A stretch of 21,288 nucleotides of DNA from Rhodobacteraceae bacterium UBA1957 (GTDB taxonomy: Bacteria; Pseudomonadota; Alphaproteobacteria; Rhodobacterales; Rhodobacteraceae), in assembly GCA_002336405.1 (NCBI GenBank), contig DDEJ01000089.1, positions 1 through 21,288 on the forward strand. Direction: 5' to 3'. Made by a program: the position numbers and the translations under genes. The notes below the pieces were generated by a model, which saw nothing but the letters and a program-made list of their open reading frames with translations, made no database searches and was not told the DNA's origin. Shown one piece after another: positions 15,153 through 21,288 of this stretch. How positions within the stretch are numbered: the first letter of the stretch is position 1; the number at the start of each line of letters is the position of its first letter.

Positions 15153-15617
15153 ATGAATCTTTTTGACTTATTAAAGCCAGAGGCCGTGAAAGTAATCGCC
15201 AATGTATCCAGCAAGAAGCGCTTGATGCAAGATTTGGCTGAGCATACGGAATCCATTTACGGGATTGAATCCGACAGTGCCTTGCAGGCGCTGCTTGAGC
15301 GTGAGGGCCTTGGGTCGACCGGGGTCGGACAGGGTGTGGCCTTGCCCCATGCCCGCATTCGGGATCTATCAGCTGTTTCTGGCGTGTTCATGCTGTTGGA
15401 AAAGCCGATTGATTTTGGGGCGGTTGACCGCCAACCTGTCGACGTGGTGTTTTGCTTGTTTGCGCCAGAAGCTGCCGGAGTTGAGCATCTCAAAGCTCTG
15501 GCACTGGTGTCGCGCACCCTGCGTGAACCCTCGATTTGTGCCAAGCTGCGCGCTAATCCTGATGCTGCCAAAATCTATACAATCCTCACCGAACTTGAAC
15601 GTGACAGAGCGGCTTAG
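15153..15617 (+). CDS. ptsN: Nitrogen regulatory EIIA protein of the PTS-Ntr system
   Basis: The protein is 154 aa, the normal EIIA-Ntr length. The phosphorylation site is His66 in GVGQGVALPHARI. The family pattern around it is present (LQALLEREGLGSTGVG upstream; PIDFGAVDRQPVDVVFCLFAP and GVEHLKALALVSRTLRE downstream). It is a cytoplasmic regulator that receives phosphate from NPr and links carbon, nitrogen and potassium status, and also affects stress and cell-envelope functions. GCAGGA lies 6 nt before the ATG. It forms a unit with hpf upstream and is followed by an intrinsic terminator, ending the block. The kinase EI-Ntr and NPr genes are not in the window. Confidence 0.97.
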   Translation: MNLFDLLKPEAVKVIANVSSKKRLMQDLAEHTESIYGIESDSALQALLEREGLGSTGVGQGVALPHARIRDLSAVSGVFMLLEKPIDFGAVDRQPVDVVFCLFAPEAAGVEHLKALALVSRTLREPSICAKLRANPDAAKIYTILTELERDRAA

Positions 15618-15666
15618 CCCGGGCCGCTGAGACGGGTTAGCCGAAATTGGATGCGCTTGGGGTCGT

Positions 15667-15697
15667 TCGCTTAGGGTAAGCGGTTGTTGTCTTTTTG
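15667..15697 (+). terminator. Rho-independent terminator after ptsN
   Basis: CGCTTA (15668–15673), loop GGG and TAAGCG (15677–15682) make a perfect 6-bp stem. It is followed by TTGTTGTCTTTTT (15684–15696). This is about 50 bp after the ptsN stop and just before the convergent sulfotransferase stop. On the opposite strand the hairpin lacks a T-run, so it mainly serves the plus strand. Confidence 0.75.
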
Positions 15698-15711
15698 GCC
15701 TGGCTTGGTGT

Positions 15712-17142
15712 TCATTTGAACTTACCAAAGCCGAAAGTGGTATAGTCTGTTGCATAGGCGGTTTGAGCAAGGGCCTCGATCTGGTCGTCGTATACTTCAT
15801 CCAAGGTGAAAGGTGTGTGGCTTGGTTCTGCCGCGACCTTGGCGCTCGAACTATAGCCAGTTTGCAGGGCAAGCGCCCGTAGATAGACATCCATCTCGTT
15901 CTCGCGAATGATCATATCAGGATGCGCATTATAGGCCATGGCCCGAATTATTTGGCTTTGTGACGCCCAGTTTGGGTCGATACGGATATTGGTCTGGTTC
16001 GTCAAGTTGGCACTCAAAAACCGCAGAAACTGCATAAACGCGGTACGGTGTGCCGCGAGATCGTAGGCGTGATCATTGGCATTTTCTGGCAGTTTTATAT
16101 GAAAAAATCGTCCCAATATGTTGCGTATACGGCTGAATTGCTGGGGTTCAGTTGATAGAATTCGAGTGCAAAATACATAGTGTGCCCGCGCGACGGGATG
16201 CCGGATCACGGTGAAACTGCGGTGGCCTGGGTGGGCTTGTTGCCAGCTTTTGAGCGCTGGGGGATCAAAAGCTGTCAATAGCTCTGAGAGATCCACGTCA
16301 TCTAGCGCCGCGAGCCATTGGCTGATTGTCTCCACAGGTCCAGAGCGGACTGGCATAAACAACAAGGAGCCTCTTGAGGTGGCGATATAATGTGAAATGA
16401 CGGGTCTGCGGCGTGGCTCGAAATCAGGTACTCTTGCAAGGTTGAAGCGGTCGATTTGAGCCAGCTCTGCTTGCATTGCTGGAAAGTTCTCAACTTTCTC
16501 TGACAAGGCGACCGGGTTTTGGGGCAACAGTTTTGCCTTAACGGCCTCTATCTCACCAGTGCTGCCAAGGAACCGGGCTGTGCCATTGATCACGTCCTGA
16601 TTTTGCAAATCCTCATAGTTTAGTTGAAAGGCGGTTTGTCCGGTGGTTTGCAACCGGGCGTTCAGATACAGATTAAAGTTCTGAATCTGGGTGAGATATT
16701 CTGAAAATTCTTTTGCGTCAAAAGCTATTTTTTGGTTTTCTTTTCGGCGGTTGATATTTTGTAATTTCCACTGACCGGTCTGGCGGGCGATTTTCCACGA
16801 TATGTAGCTTTCGACTGGATTGCGCGTCAGGATGATTTTCGCACAGCGCAGATCGAGCAAGCAGGGCAAAAGCACCCGTGGGTCGTGATCATGGAAATAT
16901 CTAAAGCCGTGAATGGTCTGTGAGGGTTGTTTGATTTTCTCAAGGAGTGGTATGGGATTTTGAGCGCGGTCCAGCAAGCTGACCTCCATCACCTTTCTGG
17001 TTTTGGGTGTCCCGATAAAATTTGGGTTGAAAGCCTCGCCGACACTTTGCAGGTCGACAAACATATTCAATTTGGACTCTAACAGGTTTGATCCTGTTCG
17101 CATTTCTGCAAAAATTACGAAATAATCAAATTTTCGGAGCAC
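15712..17142 (-). CDS. Sulfotransferase with two tandem sulfotransferase-like domains
   Basis: The protein is 476 aa, about twice a single NodH-type sulfotransferase. The N-terminal domain (about 1–235) has the 5'-phosphosulfate loop EMRTGSNLLESKL (13–25) and the 3'-phosphate motif ILTRNPVESYISWK (104–117), both characteristic of PAPS-dependent carbohydrate sulfotransferases such as NodH/Stf0. The C-terminal half (about 250–476) has a second, more divergent pair: PVRSGPVETISQWL (264–277) and SFTVIRHPVARAHYVFC (309–325). The enzyme should transfer sulfate to a glycan or small acceptor in the cytoplasm. The start is GTG at 17142 with AAAAAGG about 8 nt upstream. It ends the glycosyltransferase operon, 25 bp after the Branch-type gene, suggesting it sulfates that pathway's product. 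Confidence 0.85.
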   Translation of the reverse strand: MLRKFDYFVIFAEMRTGSNLLESKLNMFVDLQSVGEAFNPNFIGTPKTRKVMEVSLLDRAQNPIPLLEKIKQPSQTIHGFRYFHDHDPRVLLPCLLDLRCAKIILTRNPVESYISWKIARQTGQWKLQNINRRKENQKIAFDAKEFSEYLTQIQNFNLYLNARLQTTGQTAFQLNYEDLQNQDVINGTARFLGSTGEIEAVKAKLLPQNPVALSEKVENFPAMQAELAQIDRFNLARVPDFEPRRRPVISHYIATSRGSLLFMPVRSGPVETISQWLAALDDVDLSELLTAFDPPALKSWQQAHPGHRSFTVIRHPVARAHYVFCTRILSTEPQQFSRIRNILGRFFHIKLPENANDHAYDLAAHRTAFMQFLRFLSANLTNQTNIRIDPNWASQSQIIRAMAYNAHPDMIIRENEMDVYLRALALQTGYSSSAKVAAEPSHTPFTLDEVYDDQIEALAQTAYATDYTTFGFGKFK

Positions 17143-17167
17143 TGTATGTACCTTTTTGATGTTCTTT

Positions 17168-18862
17168 TCATGGGATCTCTGGGCCAGCTATGATGCGTTT
17201 CACAGTGTTAAGATTTCCGGCCAAACCGCGGTGCATGCCCTGATTTTCAAGGGCGCGCACAAAGGCGGGGAACGCGATTGGGTCCAGATTAATTTCTGGT
17301 ACTGTTGTCGGGCATTTGGCGTTCGGTTCTATGGCTTTCAGGATTTCATGCAGTTGCAGTTTTGGGTTGGCGATAATCTGTGATAATGGCCAGATGTGTA
17401 CTTTGGCTTTGACCCAAGGGGCGCGCAACAAGGCCAGATGCTTCGATTCTGCTGCATGCAAACGCAGGGCCTTGGCGTGTATTTCTGCAAGGCTTTCAAC
17501 CGATTGCGATAGTGGCACCAGCCATGCGCCGGTGATGATAAAAATCTGGGCATTCGAGTCTTGTGGCAGAATTTTACCAATTTTTTGGACGTCATGCGGT
17601 CCAAATTGAAAGCATTGATGCTGGCCGCGGGTGTTCCAGATCAAATTGGTCAAAAATGCGGTTGGGTTGTTGTCACGCAGTGTTGCGCTGTTGCTGAGGC
17701 TGCCCCTAATAGTGGTTTTCTGACCCGCAAAAACGGCAGCCTCGTGGGCGAATAGATGCCCATGTATTTGGGCTTGTTTGTTGTCTGTTGTCTGTGAAAG
17801 CCAAGCCTGGAAATCGTGGAAAAGATCAAAAAATCCTTCGAGAACGGTATATTTTGCCGCCGTCAGAGGGGCATGAGGATCTTGGTGAGGAAATCTGCTT
17901 TGCATGTAAAGTCCCACCCGACCTTTGCTGCCGCGGGCGGCTGATTCTGCAAACAGATGGTTAAGCGCATCGGACGACCTGTGTGTGCTGTCGCGCGTGG
18001 TATCAGAGGCCATTGGAAAAGCGGTGTACAGCTTATCGGCCCCAGCCCAGAGTTTGCGCGCTACAAAACAACCCGATTGGCCGAGTATCTCGAGATGATC
18101 ATCATAGAAGACATGTGGCTTTCCTTGAACATCAAATTTAGCAAGGGTAAGCGATCTGCTTTCAATTTGCGTTGAATGATGTCGTACCAGCGTTTGGAAA
18201 TAACTCTCGTCCGGAATCCAGACCCGGCGGAAATACCGCTCATAAATTGGTCGCTTGGGGTCGTTTAAAATCGCCGAAACGGTGCTGCGTGTCAGACACC
18301 ACCACTGGCTGCCAAGATGAGGTGTGATCCCCTGTGGGAGACGCCGCTTGAGGCCGAGTGCTCGCTGCAAACGAACCGATAGATCAAACAGCCAACGCTG
18401 GCTTTTCCAGGCAAAGGGAAAGCGCAGTTGAAACCGTTCTTTATGCAATCCACCAATGCTCCAAGGGACATCTGAGACGGTGGTGGACTCGATGAAATTC
18501 GTGGCAGAATTTGCTTCAAGATAGGAAATAAGATCTTGCACCGGCCGGATGGGCAGACACGACCCAGAGGCGAGATAAATATGTTGTGGATCAGCAAAAT
18601 TAGCAAGCATCATTTCGCAGGCGAACTGACTGGCTGCCACCAGGCCCCATGTCCCCCATTCACAGCGCTGTCGGGCGCAAAACTTCACCTTTGGAAGATC
18701 GCTCAAGTCCCGCAGAAAACGCTCATGAGCTGAGGATGTGACGGCCCTGTCGACATGGACGACCACGGCGCATCCTGCTTGAGACCAGTGTCGGATGGCC
18801 TGTGCGCTGCGGCTCAAGTCCTGGTGGACCAACACGACAACACCAATGGCCCCCAACCTCAT
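17168..18862 (-). CDS. Core-2/I-branching-type beta-glycosyltransferase (Branch/GT14-like) with long C-terminal extension
   Basis: The protein is 564 aa. The N-terminal ~270 residues fit the Branch family: GVVVLVHQD near 5–15, VHVDRA (36–41), RCEWGTWGLVAAS (66–78), YLASGSCLPIRP (96–107), HLGSQWWCLTR (182–192) and IPDESYFQTL (216–225). Known members transfer GlcNAc or xylose in beta linkage. The remaining ~290 residues are outside that domain and contain regular-looking strands (QIFIITGAWLVPL) but no motif I can name. It may be a second catalytic or acceptor-binding domain. I choose the start at 18862, where ATG overlaps the upstream stop as ATGA; starting at 18931 would overlap that gene by 73 bp. 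No signal peptide or transmembrane segment is apparent. Confidence 0.82.
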   Translation of the reverse strand: MRLGAIGVVVLVHQDLSRSAQAIRHWSQAGCAVVVHVDRAVTSSAHERFLRDLSDLPKVKFCARQRCEWGTWGLVAASQFACEMMLANFADPQHIYLASGSCLPIRPVQDLISYLEANSATNFIESTTVSDVPWSIGGLHKERFQLRFPFAWKSQRWLFDLSVRLQRALGLKRRLPQGITPHLGSQWWCLTRSTVSAILNDPKRPIYERYFRRVWIPDESYFQTLVRHHSTQIESRSLTLAKFDVQGKPHVFYDDHLEILGQSGCFVARKLWAGADKLYTAFPMASDTTRDSTHRSSDALNHLFAESAARGSKGRVGLYMQSRFPHQDPHAPLTAAKYTVLEGFFDLFHDFQAWLSQTTDNKQAQIHGHLFAHEAAVFAGQKTTIRGSLSNSATLRDNNPTAFLTNLIWNTRGQHQCFQFGPHDVQKIGKILPQDSNAQIFIITGAWLVPLSQSVESLAEIHAKALRLHAAESKHLALLRAPWVKAKVHIWPLSQIIANPKLQLHEILKAIEPNAKCPTTVPEINLDPIAFPAFVRALENQGMHRGLAGNLNTVKRIIAGPEIP

Positions 18863-19869
18863 AGCCAGCGCCCTTTTGACATCAGGCCCAAGGTTTCTAG
18901 CTGTTGCCAACCGGTGAATTTTTCTGACCATTCACACCATAGATCGGGATTGTGCCGAAGAGCGTGGGCATAGGTTTGATATTCTAAACTCTTGGCATAA
19001 TGGGTTTGCCGCGAAACCTCTTCCAGAACCTTGATGTGAAATGTATTGAGAAATTTTGTATGCAGCAACAGGCCGGACAGGCGTTCACCGCCAGTGGTGT
19101 CATAGACCACGTTCAACCCGCGCGGCAGCAACATATGCGTCGATGATATATAGGTATAGGCCCGGTGCCATTTCACAAGCGGTATCTTGTTGAGGGCGGG
19201 CGCGCGTCGCGGGGTCTTGGCAAAAAACATTCTGGCGCGCGGGCCACCTTGTATCCACAGGTTACGAAACCTGGTGTTTGGCTCAATAGTATAATTTCCC
19301 GGATCAAACCAACCGGCGATTTCCAGAGGGTCCTGACCGGCGTGGTAGGTTTGATCTAGAATGGGTCCTTTGGGGTACATATCAAGCAGCATAGCCCCAA
19401 ACGAGCGGGTCTCATTTGCATCCAGCCAATCCGTTAAGGCCCGCAATGGCCGATTATCACAAAACGGATAGATGAAGAATTCATCCGGATCGACGACAAG
19501 GGTCCAATGCCCGTGGCCATAGCGCGATTGCAGGCAGTTCAGCCAGTCGACGCCAAAATGTGATGTTTTATAGCTGTGCTCGGTCTGCCAAATTGAAACA
19601 TCGGGTTGCCCTTTGAGCAGCGCAAGCGAGCCGTCACTGCTGTGATTGTCGACCAAAATAAAGTGATTTACGCCTAAATTCCGATAATACTTGAGAAAGA
19701 ACGGCAACCGGATCTCTTCGTTCCGAATGGTTGAAAAAAGTAAAATATCATTAGGTTTGATCACTTTGGTCAGGTTGCAAACTTCTGAAAGCTCACGCTT
19801 TTTGATGGTGGCGCGCGCCCGCCAAGTTTGGCGGTTGACCCGCAAACGGTATGATTGCCATGCTCCCAA
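18859..19869 (-). CDS. Glycosyltransferase of the GT2/GT92-like DxD type, paralogue A
   Basis: The protein is 336 aa. A basic N-terminus precedes DILLFSTIRNEEIRLPFFL (41–59), then NHFILVDNHSSDGS (68–81), the nucleotide-sugar fold typical of GT2_4/GT92-like enzymes. VVDPDEFFIYP (125–135) contains the DxD metal site (Asp127, Asp129). IQGGPRARMFF, KIPLVKWHRAYTYISSTH and LLHTKF follow, the last part of this family's pattern. The only plausible start is TTG at 19869, since an in-frame TGA lies 7 codons upstream; the ribosome binding site is weak. The 3' end overlaps the Branch-type gene by ATGA. It is strongly similar to the neighbour at 20030 along its whole length, so the pair arose by duplication. 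The sugar and acceptor are unknown. Confidence 0.87.
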   Translation of the reverse strand: MGAWQSYRLRVNRQTWRARATIKKRELSEVCNLTKVIKPNDILLFSTIRNEEIRLPFFLKYYRNLGVNHFILVDNHSSDGSLALLKGQPDVSIWQTEHSYKTSHFGVDWLNCLQSRYGHGHWTLVVDPDEFFIYPFCDNRPLRALTDWLDANETRSFGAMLLDMYPKGPILDQTYHAGQDPLEIAGWFDPGNYTIEPNTRFRNLWIQGGPRARMFFAKTPRRAPALNKIPLVKWHRAYTYISSTHMLLPRGLNVVYDTTGGERLSGLLLHTKFLNTFHIKVLEEVSRQTHYAKSLEYQTYAHALRHNPDLWCEWSEKFTGWQQLETLGLMSKGRWL

Positions 19870-19929
19870 TGTGTTACTTTCTGAAAATCATCTATGGTGA
19901 ATAATGTTTGAACACTGGCCCTAGGGTAC

Positions 19930-19957
19930 CTTATGATCTGTGATGCCTAAGGGTCAA
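19930..19957 (-). promoter_or_regulatory. Candidate promoter before glycosyltransferase A
   Basis: On the minus strand TTGACC (19957–19952), a 16-bp spacer and CATAAG (19935–19930) form a plausible promoter about 60 bp before the TTG start. The 16-bp spacer and CAT-type minus-10 resemble the hpf candidate. It lies in the 160-bp gap between the two paralogues, allowing separate expression of the last three genes. Confidence 0.35.
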
Positions 19958-19975
19958 AAGGATGTGCAGTTCTTT

Positions 19976-19997
19976 AAAAAGGCTAAATTTCGAGCCC
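19976..19997 (-). terminator. Weak terminator candidate after glycosyltransferase B
   Basis: On the minus strand GGGCT (19997–19993), an 8-nt loop and AGCC (19984–19981) are followed by TTTTT (19980–19976). The stem is only 4 bp, so strength is doubtful. It lies about 33 bp after the paralogue B stop. Confidence 0.3.
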
Positions 19998-20029
19998 TAT
20001 GCCAATGGTTTATGATGGTTTGAAATATG

Positions 20030-21100
20030 CTATATCCAAGCTCCCTTTGACATTAATCCAAGGGTGTCTAACTGGCGCCAGCCTGTGTATTTGGACGATG
20101 TCTGACACCACAAAGAGGGGTTTTTGGTCAGGCGGTCATAATACGTCTGATAGAGATCAATGTTTTCGAAATGTTCGCGTCGGAGCTTTTCTTCGGCGGC
20201 ACCCTCTACAGCGAGGTGCAAAAATTTTGTATGCAACAACACTCCGGATGGTTTCTCGCCGCCAGTTTCGCCATAGACGTGGTTTAACTTTCGTGGCAGC
20301 AGCGAATGGGTCGAACTGAGGTAACTGAAACGACGATTCCACTTGACCAGTGGCACCTTGCTTAGGGTCGGCGATCGTGGGGGACTATTGGCGAAAAAAC
20401 AGCGCGCCCGAACGCCGCCCTGAACCCAAAGGTTTTGCAATTTGAGTTGTCGCTTTATGAAATAGTTACCGCTGTCAAACCAGTTGAGTATTTCAAAGGG
20501 GTTTTGACCGGCGGTGTATATATTGGTCTGAAGCCGCCCCTTGGGGTAGAGATCCAGCATCAGCGCCCCGAAGGAGGCAACATCATGCGTATCCAGCCAA
20601 TCGGTCAAGGCTTTAAGGGGGCGTGTCTCATAAAAAGGATAAATGAAAATTTCATCGGCATCCAAGGTCAGGCACCAATGCCCGTGGGCGTATTTGATCT
20701 GTAGCCAAGTCACCCAATCCATTCCAAAGCGCGACAATTTATAGCTGTGCATTGTTGTCCAAAGCGATACGTCTTCCTGCTTTGCCAAAAAATCACTTGT
20801 CCCGTCAGTACTGTTATTACTGATAAAGAAAAAATGCTGGACGCCGAGGCGCCGATAATGGGCGAGAAAATACGGCAGTCTCAAATGTTCGTTGCGCACT
20901 GTTGCAAACAGCAAGATATCGTCTGGAGCAAGGCGTGTTGCGCGATTTTTAACTTCTGTCAGTTGCTTGCGTTTGCGAAAGGCCCGCCCGAGCAACAGCC
21001 GTCGCTTAGACCGCAGTTTATAGGCGTCAGCCCAATTGGCGATCCGTTCACGCGCGTTTGATAGCGGTTTGCTCGGGTGGAGGGATAAGTCTTGCTGCAA
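20030..21100 (-). CDS. Glycosyltransferase of the GT2/GT92-like DxD type, paralogue B; start uncertain, possible 5' frameshift
   Basis: The core is intact and matches paralogue A segment for segment: DILLFATVRNEHLRLPYFL, QHFFFISNNSTDGTSDFL, LTLDADEIFIYP (DxD), VQGGVRARCFF, KVPLVKWNRRFSYLSSTH, LLHTKFLHL and the C-terminal LDTLGLMSKGAWI. The frame stays open into galU as far as 21241, but that part is galU read in the wrong frame. The only in-frame start before the core and after the galU stop is TTG at 21100 (used here; about 356 aa). A better start, ATG at 21107 with AGGA 4 nt upstream, is in another frame and stops after 19 codons. So either TTG is used or a one-base shift lies between 21107 and 21051. 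The N-terminal ~25 residues are therefore unreliable. Confidence 0.8.
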   Translation of the reverse strand: MQQDLSLHPSKPLSNARERIANWADAYKLRSKRRLLLGRAFRKRKQLTEVKNRATRLAPDDILLFATVRNEHLRLPYFLAHYRRLGVQHFFFISNNSTDGTSDFLAKQEDVSLWTTMHSYKLSRFGMDWVTWLQIKYAHGHWCLTLDADEIFIYPFYETRPLKALTDWLDTHDVASFGALMLDLYPKGRLQTNIYTAGQNPFEILNWFDSGNYFIKRQLKLQNLWVQGGVRARCFFANSPPRSPTLSKVPLVKWNRRFSYLSSTHSLLPRKLNHVYGETGGEKPSGVLLHTKFLHLAVEGAAEEKLRREHFENIDLYQTYYDRLTKNPSLWCQTSSKYTGWRQLDTLGLMSKGAWI

Positions 21101-21113
21101 GAGACATCGCGTC

Positions 21114-21288
21114 CTATTCGGCGGCTGTTCTGGTGGTGATGACTTTCTGGAGATAGCTGTAAAGATCCTCCCTGAGGTCGGGCCGCTCCAGTGCAAAAGC
21201 CACTGTGGCCTGCAGAAATCCAGTTTTTGTGCCGCAATCAAAGCGCTGTCCGTCGAACTGGTAGCTATAGATGTTGTCTGAGATGGCA
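21114..21288 (-). CDS. galU: UTP–glucose-1-phosphate uridylyltransferase, C-terminal end only
   Basis: Reading the minus strand inward from the right edge gives 57 codons, then TAG at 21116–21114. The peptide includes IYSYQFDGQRFDCGTKTGFL, followed by QATVAFALERPDLREDL and YSYLQKVITT. The F-x-G-x-R-x-DCG-x-K-x-GF-x-QA-x-x-x-x-AL pattern is the conserved C-terminal part of bacterial GalU, which makes UDP-glucose from glucose-1-phosphate and UTP. The rest of the gene lies beyond the window. Its stop is 6 bp before the best start-like ATG of glycosyltransferase B, so galU may lead this glycan operon and supply UDP-sugar. Confidence 0.88.
   Translation of the reverse strand, partial: AISDNIYSYQFDGQRFDCGTKTGFLQATVAFALERPDLREDLYSYLQKVITTRTAAE

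Noticed and set aside
15667..15697. Bidirectional terminator for the convergent sulfotransferase gene
   Set aside because: The opposite strand of this hairpin has no T-run after it, so only the plus-strand role is supported.
18863..18931. Upstream start of the Branch-type glycosyltransferase
   Set aside because: It would overlap the preceding gene by 73 bp; the ATG at 18862 gives an ATGA junction and starts right before the first strand.
21101..21241. N-terminal 47 residues of the longest reading of glycosyltransferase B
   Set aside because: This part is galU in the wrong frame and has no counterpart in paralogue A.
21036..21281. Plus-strand 81-codon frame near the right end
   Set aside because: It is antisense to galU, whose conserved C-terminal sequence is clear on the minus strand.

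Overview
The window looks like the chromosome of a marine alphaproteobacterium of the Rhodobacterales/Roseobacter group. Three things suggest this: the moderately GC-rich composition, the locus order ribonuclease D – kdsD – lptC – lptA – lptB – hpf – ptsN (an alphaproteobacterial arrangement), and a dense set of acyl-CoA genes of the type common in roseobacters. Genus cannot be fixed from sequence alone. No tRNA, rRNA, CRISPR array, transposase or phage gene was seen.

Region 1 (about 1–10400) is lipid and acyl-CoA metabolism. A minus-strand operon reads, in order, SDR dehydrogenase, MaoC-type hydratase, a possible 35-codon small ORF, nitronate monooxygenase and a phosphotransferase cut by the left edge. 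A divergent plus-strand operon carries a crotonase with only one of the two usual catalytic glutamates (isomerase-like), a beta-lactamase-fold serine hydrolase and the thioesterase TesB, joined by a 5-bp gap and an ATGA overlap. A lone membrane methyltransferase of the isoprenylcysteine carboxyl methyltransferase class follows. A second minus-strand operon has a 3-hydroxyacyl-CoA dehydrogenase, an enoyl-CoA hydratase and another SDR. The dehydrogenase keeps what looks like the linker of the multifunctional beta-oxidation enzyme but has no crotonase domain; that activity is the next gene.

Region 2 (about 10400–15700) is a conserved housekeeping block: a short DEDDy exonuclease, arabinose-5-phosphate isomerase (first step to Kdo), three parts of the LPS transporter (LptC, LptA, LptB), then long-form HPF and the PtsN regulator. 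No rpoN lies between lptB and hpf, where many alphaproteobacteria have it. A clear intrinsic terminator follows ptsN.

Region 3 (about 15700–21288) is a minus-strand surface-glycan locus. It runs from the end of galU (right edge) through two paralogous DxD glycosyltransferases and a Branch/GT14-type glycosyltransferase with a long C-terminal extension to a double-domain sulfotransferase. Together these suggest synthesis and sulfation of a polysaccharide or glycoconjugate. Most genes here start at TTG or GTG, and the second glycosyltransferase has a problematic start that may be a frameshift. This is the most interesting part of the window.
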